64,000 bases of DNA from contig NZ_PGVE01000091.1 in assembly GCF_002860255.1 (NCBI RefSeq), forward strand, positions 1 through 64,000, written 5' to 3'. Of this stretch, positions 35,187 to 43,939 are shown piece by piece; the first letter of the stretch is position 1, and every line of letters begins with the position of its first letter. The stretch comes from Neobacillus cucumis. Its GTDB lineage: Bacteria; Bacillota; Bacilli; Bacillales; Cytobacillaceae. The translations under genes and the position numbers were made by a program. The notes under the pieces were generated by a model that worked only from the letters and a program-made list of their open reading frames with translations, made no database searches and was not told the DNA's origin.

Positions 35187-35466
35187 AAATCGTCCTCTAT
35201 ACGCGCAAATTGTTTACGCGTATAGAGGACGATTCTTTGGAACCGTGGTGCCACCTCCCTTTGAAGCAGAGCATTTTCCGCTTCCTCATTCGGATACAGA
35301 ACCAAATTGGTTCAATATCCTATCCCTTTAACGGGGGAAACCGGGCATCCCTACTAAGATTCAAGATACCTCTCACAAGTCCATTCGACAAATATCTTCA
35401 TATCGGGCTTCCACCACCCCCGACTCTCTGGAAAGAATGATTATTTGTGTACTACTCTTGCTCAGC
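35187..35466 (-). promoter_or_regulatory. T-box riboswitch (tRNA-Trp), proximal
   Basis: Minus strand: the 5' stem I begins near GAGCAAGAGTAGTAC, and a specifier loop contains TGG in GAATGGACTTG. The antiterminator T-box GGAGGTGGCACCACGG lies around 35245-35260, and the terminator is a long perfect stem (TCCTCTATACGCG / CGCGTATAGAGGA, 35190-35233) with T tail. The trpE start is 25 bases downstream. Uncharged tRNA-Trp would favour read-through. Confidence 0.92.
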
Positions 35467-35493
35467 GATTTAAATTTATTTTATTTAAAAATA

Positions 35494-35776
35494 CAAAAGG
35501 GCCTCCCATCCAAAAAGGACGGAAGACCCGTGGTGCCACCTTCATTAGCTAAAAATTAGCTCACTCAACCGATATCGAAGCTAAGATGCTTGAATATCTG
35601 TCTCTTGTAACGATGAGATCTTCGCCAAAGCCTACTTCCAATAAAGGGGTCGGTTTGGAGGCTCGGAAGTCCATTCGCTTAAACGTCTGCACTGATTTGC
35701 ACCAACCATCAGCTCTCTTAAGAATCCGTATAAGTTACTACTCTTCGTCAATGCCTTTAAATGATTTTCTTTATTG
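35494..35776 (-). promoter_or_regulatory. T-box riboswitch (tRNA-Trp), distal
   Basis: A second complete T-box in tandem: stem I begins at GACGAAGAGTAGTAAC, the specifier TGG is in GCGAATGGACTTCC, and the T-box motif GAAGGTGGCACCACGG is around 35528-35543. The terminator is GGGTCTTCCGTCC / GGATGGGAGGCCC (35498-35530) followed by TTTTG. Both specifiers read tryptophan, so the two act in series. Confidence 0.92.
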
Positions 35777-35782
35777 ATTAGT

Positions 35783-35811
35783 ATCTTATCGAACTTCTTA
35801 ATTAAAGTCAA
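35783..35811 (-). promoter_or_regulatory. trp operon promoter
   Basis: Minus strand TTGACT, 17-base spacer, TAAGAT, placing the start near 35776 at the 5' end of the distal T-box. The remaining 200 bases to the divergent MFS gene are AT-rich, with nothing else recognised. Confidence 0.7.
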
Positions 35812-36024
35812 GTGGGTATTTTTTAACAATTCACAATTAAATATTGGTTTTTTGTCATTTATGATAAGACTATTATAATTTGTCCTCTTCCATTTAAAGG
35901 ATACCTAAACCTTTGTTATTTTCACTGCTATTAGCCAATATTAACATTAGTAACGAAGTTAAGCCACTATGTCTCTTCGGAGTATAAAGTTAAGAGCATA
36001 AAATGAAGGCGGGATAGATGATTC

Positions 36025-37299
36025 ATGGAACATATTGAACGATTAAGCCAAAACTCAAAGGCAGCAAAAAAGAAACACTCAGCTGGCCAAGAAAAGCAAA
36101 GTGAAATTGCCAAACAAAAGTGGGCAATCGTCTCGCTGTCTTCCATTCCTTTAGTCATGACCCTAGGGAATTCAATGTTGATTCCAGTTTTACCTTCAAT
36201 GGAGAAGGAATTATCCATCACTTCCTTTCAAACAAGCATGATTATTACCGTTTATTCTATCGTTGCGATTTTCTTAATACCCGTTGCCGGATACATATCC
36301 GATCATGTCGGGAGAAAAAAAGTGATTATCCCAAGTCTGCTAATTGCGGCAATTGGAGGACTTATTTCTTGGTGGGCGGCATGGAAGTTAACGGATGCCT
36401 ATTGGCTCATATTGGTTGGCCGGGCCTTACAGGGAGTAGGAGCAGCAGGGGCCATGCCTATTGTACTCCCCTTAGTTGGAGACATGTTTAAAAGCGAGGA
36501 TGACGTTAGCAGCTGTTTAGGACTAATTGAAACTTCTAATACGTTTGGAAAGGTTTTAAGCCCTATACTCGGAGCATTTCTTGCAGGATTTATCTGGTTT
36601 TTGCCATTTTTTTCAATCCCGATATTTTGTGTAATATCGGTTATTTTAATGATATTTCTTGTTAAATGTCCTAAAAACAATGAAGAACCCATTCCATTCA
36701 AACAATTTTTTACAAATATTAAGAAGACCTTTACTGAAAAAGGACGTTGGCTATATGCCATCTTTTTTATTGGCGGTATTCTTATGCTCGTCCTTTTCGG
36801 TATTTTGTTTTATCTATCGGAAATCTTTGAAAAAGAATATGGCATTAAGGATCTCAAAAAAGGTATCTTTTTATCACTGCCTCTAGGTGCATTGTGTTTA
36901 GCGTCATTTATCAGTGGAAAAATTATTAAGAAAAATAAAGTCTTAATGAAATGGCTGACCCTGATCAGTATCATTGCTGCAGCTGTTTCAATTGCTGCCC
37001 TTTGGTTTTCAATAAAGCTTTGGTACATGCTAACCATGTTTCTTATTACCGGTGTAGGGATTGGGTTAAGCCTGCCATGCCTAGATGCGTTAATCACCGA
37101 AGGCATCGAGAAAAAAGAACGTGGAACGATTTCATCCGTTTACAGTTCGATGAGGTTTATTGGGGTCGCAGCAGGCCCTCCGTTGATTGCAGTTTTAATG
37201 GAATATGCCAGCCATTGGATCTTTATTGTACTAAGCAGCTTAAGTGTTCTAGCAGCAATTATTACGTTGTTTGCGGTAAAGCCCAAAGCTACAGGTTAG
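36025..37299 (+). CDS. MFS exporter, YmfD-like
   Basis: 424 residues with about 12 membrane helices after a hydrophilic ~30-residue N-terminal extension. It has the MFS motif DHVGRKK between helices 2 and 3 and the exporter motif GRALQGVGAAGAMPIVLPL. The segment SIPLVMTLGNSMLIPVLP resembles B. subtilis YmfD, a bacillibactin/multidrug exporter, as I recall it. The substrate here is unproven and no siderophore gene is adjacent. The ribosome site (GGCGGG) is mediocre. Confidence 0.85.
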   Translation: MEHIERLSQNSKAAKKKHSAGQEKQSEIAKQKWAIVSLSSIPLVMTLGNSMLIPVLPSMEKELSITSFQTSMIITVYSIVAIFLIPVAGYISDHVGRKKVIIPSLLIAAIGGLISWWAAWKLTDAYWLILVGRALQGVGAAGAMPIVLPLVGDMFKSEDDVSSCLGLIETSNTFGKVLSPILGAFLAGFIWFLPFFSIPIFCVISVILMIFLVKCPKNNEEPIPFKQFFTNIKKTFTEKGRWLYAIFFIGGILMLVLFGILFYLSEIFEKEYGIKDLKKGIFLSLPLGALCLASFISGKIIKKNKVLMKWLTLISIIAAAVSIAALWFSIKLWYMLTMFLITGVGIGLSLPCLDALITEGIEKKERGTISSVYSSMRFIGVAAGPPLIAVLMEYASHWIFIVLSSLSVLAAIITLFAVKPKATG

Positions 37300-37301
37300 A
37301 A

Positions 37302-37330
37302 AGGTGCCGAGGAAACCTCGGCGCTTTTTG
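37302..37330 (+). terminator. terminator after the MFS gene
   Basis: GCCGAGG / CCTCGGC stem with a three-base loop, then GCTTTTTG. Confidence 0.88.
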
Positions 37331-37374
37331 TATTTAAAGATAAATGCTACCTGAAAAATCCTAATGAAAACTTT

Positions 37375-38280
37375 TTATTCAAATGGGCTTAACCATTCTG
37401 GATTTCTATTATAACAAATAGAGCACTTTTCTTTTTCTGGTTGAAATGTCGAAAATTCTATCCCACAAGTTTGGCAAGTATTTGTTGTAAATTTATATTT
37501 TGTTATACGTTTTTTTCTAAACTCTTCTTTAACCTTTATAGCCCCTTCCGAACAAATATCCGTGCAATCTGAACAGTTTACACATCTATCGTTTGCAGTC
37601 TGCAAAAAACCATCCTCTATGGTAAACACATTCTGGGAACAAAAGGTTAAACACATATGACAAAATGTACATTTTTCAATATCCAATTCTATTTGATAAA
37701 ATTGATAATCAGGAAAATATCGTACAACCTTCCATTCATTTACTTTGATTTTCCACAAAGCAGGTGTCATTGTTTTTACTAATTGCAGACTCACTTTTTG
37801 CAAGGATAAAAAAAACCCTCTCCTTGATAAATACGTATCTTCCTGATTATTGATGATCTTAATTTTACTTTCATCAATTTGATCTAAAATTTGGTTAGTT
37901 TGTTGGAGTACATCTTCCCAATTTTGATTTAGAGGGGTAGAATTTGTCTTTATGGCATCCATCCCTCTTTTTTTGTAAATAAGTAACTCTTTTACGGAAG
38001 GAACAAATGATGAACTATAGAGTAAACTTCCCTTATCAAACTCCCGTGACTCTAGGATTCCTTCAATTGCAGAAAGCGGGCAGGCAATTATACATTCTCC
38101 ACAAGAATTACATCGTTCTAATTCGATATTAATTAATTCAGAAGAGATATGGAGAGCCTCGTAGCGGCAGGCATCTGCACACCTTGAGCAGGTAGAGCGA
38201 AGTAGTATCTTCCTTGAACAGGCATTGTTTATCTTAATATCTGTATGTAAACATTCAAGCCAGCTAATTAACAGAGACAT
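37375..38280 (-). CDS. multi-cluster ferredoxin-like protein of the dms operon
   Basis: About 301 residues with an N-terminal pair of ferredoxin-type motifs (CSRCADACRYEA, CNSCGECIIACP), a second pair (CTFCHMCLTFC, CVNCSDCTDIC around 205-245) and a C-terminal rubredoxin/zinc-ribbon-like stretch (CQTCGIEF ... CSICYNRNP). It probably passes electrons within the reductase system. It lies four bases after dmsB, where a DmsC membrane anchor would be expected. ATG 38280 follows GTAGGTGAG. The exact partner is inference. Confidence 0.75.
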   Translation of the reverse strand: MSLLISWLECLHTDIKINNACSRKILLRSTCSRCADACRYEALHISSELINIELERCNSCGECIIACPLSAIEGILESREFDKGSLLYSSSFVPSVKELLIYKKRGMDAIKTNSTPLNQNWEDVLQQTNQILDQIDESKIKIINNQEDTYLSRRGFFLSLQKVSLQLVKTMTPALWKIKVNEWKVVRYFPDYQFYQIELDIEKCTFCHMCLTFCSQNVFTIEDGFLQTANDRCVNCSDCTDICSEGAIKVKEEFRKKRITKYKFTTNTCQTCGIEFSTFQPEKEKCSICYNRNPEWLSPFE

Positions 38281-38303
38281 ATTCTCACCTACTGTCATTT
38301 TTC

Positions 38304-38900
38304 TTAATTGCTAGACAGTCTAGCATCCCGGTGAGGTGTGATGACTAGGTTTGGATTTGTGACCGTGCCGTTAGACATCCCTTTAATTTGATTGATATTT
38401 CCATACTTTTTCCGCAGCGTTTCCACCGGTCCAAATTCAATAGCCCTCATCGGACAAGCGGCCACACATACTGGCTCTTCACCTTTTTCCTGTAGATCCA
38501 TACAGAAGTCACATTTATTCGATTTAAACACCTTTTTATTGTATTGAGGCGAACCATATGGACAAGCCTTAATGCATAATTGCGCACCTTGGCATATATC
38601 CTGGTCAATTGTAACGACACCATTTTGATTATTTTTTTTTATAGCTCCAGTTGGGCAGATTGGAATACAGGCCGCATTCATACAATGATTACATGAAATA
38701 GAAAAATAATATGCTTTTATATTTTGAACCATCCCTCCTGCAAGCTGTTCTATAAAGCTGCCAGCTTCATATGTGTAAACCCTGCGGAAGTTGATGCCGA
38801 CATCAAGATTATTTTTATCCTTACAGGCAACAGTACATGCCTTACAGCCTGTACATAGACTTTGATTTATATAAAATCCTAGTTGTTCCAACTTCCTCAC
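38304..38900 (-). CDS. dmsB: DmsB-like iron-sulfur subunit with an altered cluster site
   Basis: 198 residues with four ferredoxin cysteine groups: CTGCKACTVAC (16-26), CNHCMNAACIPICP (70-82), CQGAQLCIKACP (103-114) and CDFCMDLQ...CVAACP. The third group has Ala106 where the family has Cys (C-x2-C-x2-C-x3-C). The base change is real in this sequence (GCG). Loss of this Cys would make the cluster [3Fe-4S], as NarH has naturally. It overlaps the end of dmsA by four bases. Electrons would flow through it to the molybdenum subunit. Confidence 0.88.
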   Translation of the reverse strand: MRKLEQLGFYINQSLCTGCKACTVACKDKNNLDVGINFRRVYTYEAGSFIEQLAGGMVQNIKAYYFSISCNHCMNAACIPICPTGAIKKNNQNGVVTIDQDICQGAQLCIKACPYGSPQYNKKVFKSNKCDFCMDLQEKGEEPVCVAACPMRAIEFGPVETLRKKYGNINQIKGMSNGTVTNPNLVITPHRDARLSSN

Positions 38901-41302
38901 CCCCTATGCTTTTTTACTTCAACAAGGTTCGTTAACTGTGGATTTGCTTTTGCTAATGCAGTTGGTTTCTGGGATGTAAGTACATTGACAGAACCTCGTT
39001 GATCAAGTCCATTTTTATCAGGAGTATACCAAGCACCTTGGGGAATTCCTGCAACTCCTGGAGTGATTCTTGGCGTGACCTTCACATCGATTATGAGAGC
39101 ACCACGATCGTTATATACCTTAACAAGGTCCCCATTTTTAATTCCTCGTTTTTCTGCATCCTTAGGATTCATCCACATTTCTTGCTTAGCCGCTTCCTCA
39201 AGCCATTCTTGATTATCATATGTGGAGTGGCATCTCCGTTTATAATGCCAGCTGATGAGTTGAAGTGGATACTTTTTAATTAGCGGGTCTTCTGGACCTT
39301 CCCAAGAAGAAATATACTTTGCAATTGCGGGAATTTCATCGTGCTGGTCCATATCCCATAAAGCTTTTGAGAACAATTCAATCTTCCCTGAAGGAGTTTC
39401 GAATGGATTATTTTCCGGATCATCTATTTGCTTTTTAAAACCTACCAGAGGCTCATCATATGTAAAGTGATAAACTCCTTTTTGCCGGAACTCCTCAAAT
39501 GTTGGAAAATTAGGATCTAGTTCCTTTTTCGTTCTTTCGACGCTTTCCTTTACAAGGTCAAGAATGGATTTTCCCTCTGTAAATTTATCTTTAATTCCCA
39601 ACTTATCGGCAATATCTGCAAATACGTCATATTCATTTCGACACTCATACAAGGGGTCAATTGTTTTATCTCCAAAAATAACATAATCTCCAAAACACCA
39701 TGGAACACCGATGTCATAGCGTTCAAAGAAGGTAGTACCCGGCAGTAAAATGTCAGCATACTTTGAACTCGGAGTCATAAATAGATCACTTACTACAATA
39801 AACTCTACTTTACTTTCATCTTCAAGCAGCTTGCGTGTTTTATTAATATCAGCATGCTGATTGATAAGCATATTACCAGCCATGTTAAAAATCATTTTAA
39901 TATTAGATGTTAATTTATCTGTTCCTTGTAAACCATCCGCTGCGGTCATTTCTGTTCCATTTTCAACTGCTTTAGTCCAAAGAAAACATGGAATAGACGC
40001 TTTAACAGGATTTTCAAATGAAAATGGATAGACAATCTCACTTCTGCTCCAATATCCGGTACCAGCTGCCCAACCGCCAAGTTTTCCAACATTTCCTGTT
40101 AAGCAAGCCAATTGTGCTCCAGCGCGCATGTATTGCTCCCCAAACGCTTGACGTTGTGCTGCCCAGCCTTGAATGAGTGCGGCAGGCTTTGTCTTTGCAT
40201 AATCACGCGCAATTTCACGAATTTTATTAGCCGGAACACCACAAATCTTTTCCGCCCATTCAGGAGTCTTAGGGGTGCCATCCTTTTCACCGAGTAAATA
40301 ACTTTGTACTGATTCATTTTTCGGTACGTCATCAGGCATGTGATCCTTGTCAAATCCTAAGCAATACTTATCAAGAAATGCCTGATCATGGAGTTTTTCC
40401 GTTATTATTACATATCCCATTGCATCCATCATCGCAGTATCAGTTGTTGGAAGAATCGGTATCCATTCGTCGGCAAAAGCGATGGCAGTGTCCGTATATC
40501 TAGGATCAATAACAACAATTTTTGCCCCATTCTTCTTTGCGTGCATTAAATATTCTCGATAGGGTGTGGAGAAGATCATTTCTGAAGGGTTTTGTCCCCA
40601 TAAAATGATGTATTTAGAATGTAAAAGGGAATCAAAACTACTCCCTGAATTATTAGTTCCATAAGTATAAGGGGTGGCCACATTTCCTGCTCCCGAACTG
40701 TAGTCATTTCTCGAATTAAGATATCCGCCAGTTAGAGCTAACAGTTTTCTTGCAGCGTTTTTTCCTCCGTGTAACCCCCAGCTTTGTCCTGATGCATAGT
40801 TGACATATCTCTATTCCGGTCCGTACGTATCACCAATCCGTTTTACTTGTGAAGCAATGGTCTCAATGGCTTCATCCCAAGAAATTCCCTCAAATTTTCC
40901 TTCTCCACGTTTACCCGTTCGCTTCATTGGGTACTTAAGTCGCTCTGAATGGTAGAGCATGCTTCGATAGTTTCTGCCTCTAACACATGCCCTTAAGGGG
41001 GGAGTCGATAGATCTCCTCCCTCTTGTGTATCAGTACTGACTCTTACAACTACCCCATCTTTTACATGCGCTTTAATTACACAACGCCCACCGCAGTTAT
41101 TAATGCTACAGGTTGAAATAATTGTCTCTGGCATTTCCTCTTTGGCATTTGCAGGCTTTGCTGTTTCTCTTCGGTAAACGAGCATCTTTGTACCAATTCC
41201 TCCAGCGACAACAGGAATTCCAATTGCGCCTGACCATTTTAAAAACGTTCGTCTCTGCATTTTATTTGTTAATAAATTCTTTAAAAGGTTATTTTCAGAC
41301 AA
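38897..41302 (-). pseudogene. dmsA: DmsA-like molybdopterin reductase interrupted by an amber codon
   Basis: A continuous frame of about 801 codons broken by one TAG at 40811-40813. Before it: TTG start at 41302 after GGGAGG, Tat signal RRTFLKWSG, [4Fe-4S] motif CSINNCGGRC...RACVRG. After it the same frame continues RYVNYASGQSW ... ALTGGYLNSRNDYSS (Ser ligand region) and then a complete DMSO-reductase-family molybdopterin domain to the normal C terminus. The family normally reads YGPE-x-IYVNY across the stop. There is no ribosome site for restart, so this is a pseudogene unless amber is read through or the base is a sequencing error. Confidence 0.88.
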
Positions 41303-41636
41303 TTTTTAATGCCTCCCTGACTTCCAATAAAGTTATTAAATCAAAGTTCAAAAAGTCTTCAAGCAGCATAGCAGCCCCTAGATAGAGACGGCGAAATTCC
41401 TCTCTTTCTGAACCAAAATTCTTTTTCATCTTCATTTGCTCAAAAAAGCCAGCGAGTATTCTTCCACCTTCATGACACTCTTTTAGTTCTTCAAAATCCC
41501 CCACTTGGCTTAGTTCAAACAATAGCTCTTCATTGTTTGGTTCTAAGAATAAAGTATAAAGAAATTGGTAAAAGTTTTTTCTAGATAATAAAAATGGCTC
41601 TAATTGAATAGGTATCGACTCTTTTGTTGACGTCAT
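41295..41636 (-). CDS. TorD/DmsD-family chaperone with an internal deletion
   Basis: 113 residues against about 200 for the family. The N-terminal part (FLLSRKNFYQFLYTLFLEP ... EEFRRLYLG) and the C-terminal helix (AAMLLEDFLNFDLITLLEV) look normal. The middle, including the conserved PPWESVY region expected straight after EEFRRLY, is absent with the frame kept. This suggests an in-frame deletion of roughly 90 codons. TorD proteins fold and load molybdoenzymes before Tat export. ATG 41636 follows GAGGAGAGAGG. It overlaps dmsA by eight bases. Confidence 0.7.
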   Translation of the reverse strand: MTSTKESIPIQLEPFLLSRKNFYQFLYTLFLEPNNEELLFELSQVGDFEELKECHEGGRILAGFFEQMKMKKNFGSEREEFRRLYLGAAMLLEDFLNFDLITLLEVREALKIV

Positions 41637-41855
41637 TTCCTCTCTCCTCGTTTGTGAAATGTTCACACCAACTTCCTTGAATTGTAAGCCTTTATAAAAT
41701 TATCTTACCTTAATCCAATAAAGCCGGGTTGACTTTGTGCAATTATTCACATTAAATTCAAATTCATAAAAAGACCTGTTACTAAAATCACTTTTTGGGT
41801 TATTCCTGAAAACGTGTATAATAAGAGAGTTAATAAACGGTAAAGGATGATATGC

Positions 41856-42149
41856 TTGAACATTACAGGTTATGAAGTAGAAAAATTAGAAGATCCCTTC
41901 GGTCTACTATCTGGAGAACGCTTTGAGTTTTTTCTTGATCTTGAAGTAGACGAAGAGGATGAATTATATTCCGAGAAAGGTGTCGGCTTGAAGTGTATAT
42001 TTGTCCGTGAAGAAAGCGGAGATAAAATAACCAATTATCATTTATTTGAACGAGAGACTAATAAGGTACTTGACTTCGAATTAGAGGAAGATGAGGAAGA
42101 GCTAGTCCTTTCTTACTGCAGAAAGTACGCTGTTCTAGTAGAAGAATAG
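41856..42149 (+). CDS. DUF6509-like acidic protein
   Basis: 97 residues, acidic: NITGYEVEKLEDPFGLLSGERFEFFLDLEVDEEDELYSEKG, then a YHLFE and VLDFELEEDEEELVL end. It resembles the DUF6509 family of Bacillaceae, function unknown. The TTG at 41856 is nine bases after AAAGG; the ATG at 41847 lies on the ribosome site. It is monocistronic. Confidence 0.7.
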   Translation: MNITGYEVEKLEDPFGLLSGERFEFFLDLEVDEEDELYSEKGVGLKCIFVREESGDKITNYHLFERETNKVLDFELEEDEEELVLSYCRKYAVLVEE

Positions 42150-42177
42150 AAAGCAGGGAGCTATATCTCCCTGCTTT
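42150..42177 (+). terminator. terminator after the DUF6509-like gene
   Basis: AAAGCAGGGAG / CTCCCTGCTTT stem followed by CTTTAAT. Confidence 0.88.
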
Positions 42178-42186
42178 CTTTAATAA

Positions 42187-42390
42187 TCACATGAAATTTT
42201 TACTATGATTATGAATGACTTGCAGCTCTTTTGTTGTTTGTCTCATTTCACTTTTGCAAATGGGGCAAAGTGGAAGGTCGCTGCTTTTAAAATTATCTCG
42301 AACCCAGCAATTACAAGTTTCTGAAGAACATACCCATATCTTTGTTTCTTCTAATTTAATTTCTTCCTCATTTTTTCTGCCAAATGCCAA
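42187..42390 (-). CDS. YdjO-like cold-inducible zinc-ribbon protein, second copy
   Basis: 67 residues: AFGRKNEEEIKLEETKIWVCSSETCNCWVRDNF, then LPLCPICKSEM, giving zinc-ribbon-like cysteine pairs. It is homologous to the 3728-3913 gene. Its TTG start lies eight or nine bases after AAGGAG (the frame also opens at 42399 with GTG). The C terminus carries an extra VIHNHSKNF tail. Confidence 0.75.
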   Translation of the reverse strand: MAFGRKNEEEIKLEETKIWVCSSETCNCWVRDNFKSSDLPLCPICKSEMRQTTKELQVIHNHSKNFM

Positions 42391-42479
42391 AACGATCACT
42401 CCTTTTAAAATAGTTATGACTGTTTTTGAACCATTATTTGAAGCATGTAGACCCTATTATTCTAGTATAACTATATATA

Positions 42480-42525
42480 AAAAGGTGATGCTTTTCTGCT
42501 TGTTGCATCACCCTTTTATTTTTTC
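42480..42525. terminator. hairpin in the ydjO-ku gap
   Basis: AAAAGGTGATGC / GCATCACCCTTTT with TTATTTTTT on the plus strand. The rest of the gap up to 42758 is AT-rich, with a weak CCAAGT / ACTTGG hairpin at 42703-42723 downstream of ku and no recognisable gene. Confidence 0.6.
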
Positions 42526-42758
42526 CAAGGCAAAAAAAAATAAAAGACGTAAACACACACGATAGGTAATAGACATTCCCTCACTTACGTGTAGTTACGA
42601 CTACTCAGACCAGAAATACCGAACATTAAAACATATTTAAATTTTAACACAATTCCTACTTAGAGTCAATTTACGAGCTGAGTCTACAATATAAATGAAG
42701 ACCAAGTCAAAAATCACTTGGCCTGTTTCTTCAAACTATACTTGAATGGTACAGAATT

Positions 42759-43643
42759 CTAAGCTTCTTTCTTTACTTTGGATGGTGTCTTTTTCCTTGG
42801 AGCTTTTGCTTTTTTAGGTTTACTTATATCAGTTGTTGCTGTCTTAAGAGCTGGTGCTGGTGTTTTATTTGGTTTGGTTCGATCAATTGAAGCCTGTAAA
42901 GCTGCCATAAGGTCTGTCACATTTGATGCCACTTCCTTAGTAGTGGCTGTTACTGTTTCTTGACCAGTTCGTTTAGACTCAATTAATTCTAATAAAGCGG
43001 TACGATACTCATCCGTATATTTTGCTGGCTCAAACTTAGTAGTTAATTGATCAATCAATAAAATCGCTGTTTCTAACTCTCTATCTGTCACTTTATCCTC
43101 CGCTGGAACATTCGGTACATCTCCAGCTTTGCGGACTTCATCTGGAAAATGTATGGTTTCCATAACCAAAGTGTTTTCGTATACACGAATGACAGCCAGC
43201 TGTTCCTTAGAACGAATAATAATTTTCGCCAGCCCCACCTTTTGCGACTCCTGCAACGCCTTCCGTAACAATGAATAAGCCTTACTGCCACCTTCATTTG
43301 GAGACATGTAATAGGTGCGGTCAAAATAAATTGGATCGATCTCTTCAATTTTAACAAAATCGATAATTTCTACCGCTTTTTCTTCATTTTCTTTACGGAG
43401 CTTTTCTAACTCATCGTTATCTAGTACTACAAACTTTCCCTTTGTATACTCATACGCCTTAACAATATCTTCTGGTTTTACTTCTTCTTCACAAACTGTA
43501 CATATTTTTTCGTACTTAATTGGTGCATGACATTTATTATGCAGGGTCCGCAGCTTTATATCCTTATCCTCAGTTGCTGTGTGGAGCTTAATTGGGATAT
43601 TAACAAGTCCAAAACTAATACTGCCTTTCCACATCGTATGCAT
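42759..43643 (-). CDS. ku: Ku DNA end-binding protein
   Basis: 294 residues with the Ku core from HTMWKGSISFGLVNIPIK through YKCVVCG-like CHAPIKYEKICTVCEEEV and a Lys/Ala/Pro-rich basic tail (KKAKAPRKKTPSK) typical of bacterial Ku. It binds double-strand ends and recruits LigD in non-homologous end joining, important for dormant spores. The third codon (ATG 43643) has GGAG at the right spacing. It is divergent from ligD across about 300 bases. Confidence 0.95.
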   Translation of the reverse strand: MHTMWKGSISFGLVNIPIKLHTATEDKDIKLRTLHNKCHAPIKYEKICTVCEEEVKPEDIVKAYEYTKGKFVVLDNDELEKLRKENEEKAVEIIDFVKIEEIDPIYFDRTYYMSPNEGGSKAYSLLRKALQESQKVGLAKIIIRSKEQLAVIRVYENTLVMETIHFPDEVRKAGDVPNVPAEDKVTDRELETAILLIDQLTTKFEPAKYTDEYRTALLELIESKRTGQETVTATTKEVASNVTDLMAALQASIDRTKPNKTPAPALKTATTDISKPKKAKAPRKKTPSKVKKEA

Positions 43644-43939
43644 AGGCATTCTCCATTCTTTTTGTTTTTATTTTGCCGTACCAAATCAATTTCATCCTTT
43701 CAAACATTTGGAAAGGCTCTTTTCGTAAACTTTGTTGTTTATTGACCTTATCTAGGACCATTTACTATGTTACAGGCAATTTCCGCATATGTTCTTACGA
43801 AAAGATGCCACGATGCATATAGTTATACGGGTTGATTATTTATACGAAAAACAACAATTAATGCGAAAATGGCCTTTGGAAAAGGATGAAGTACGACCGT
43901 TTGATACAAAATAAGTTAAAAAGGAAGGATAACCAAACA

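Noticed and set aside
35149..35829. Several ORFs over the trp leader region
   Set aside because: They are explained by the two T-box RNAs and are not conserved-looking proteins.
40811..40813. TAG in dmsA as a pyrrolysine or other recoded codon
   Set aside because: No pyl genes or recoding structure are visible, the position is not catalytic, and the rest of the operon shows decay. A nonsense mutation is simpler.
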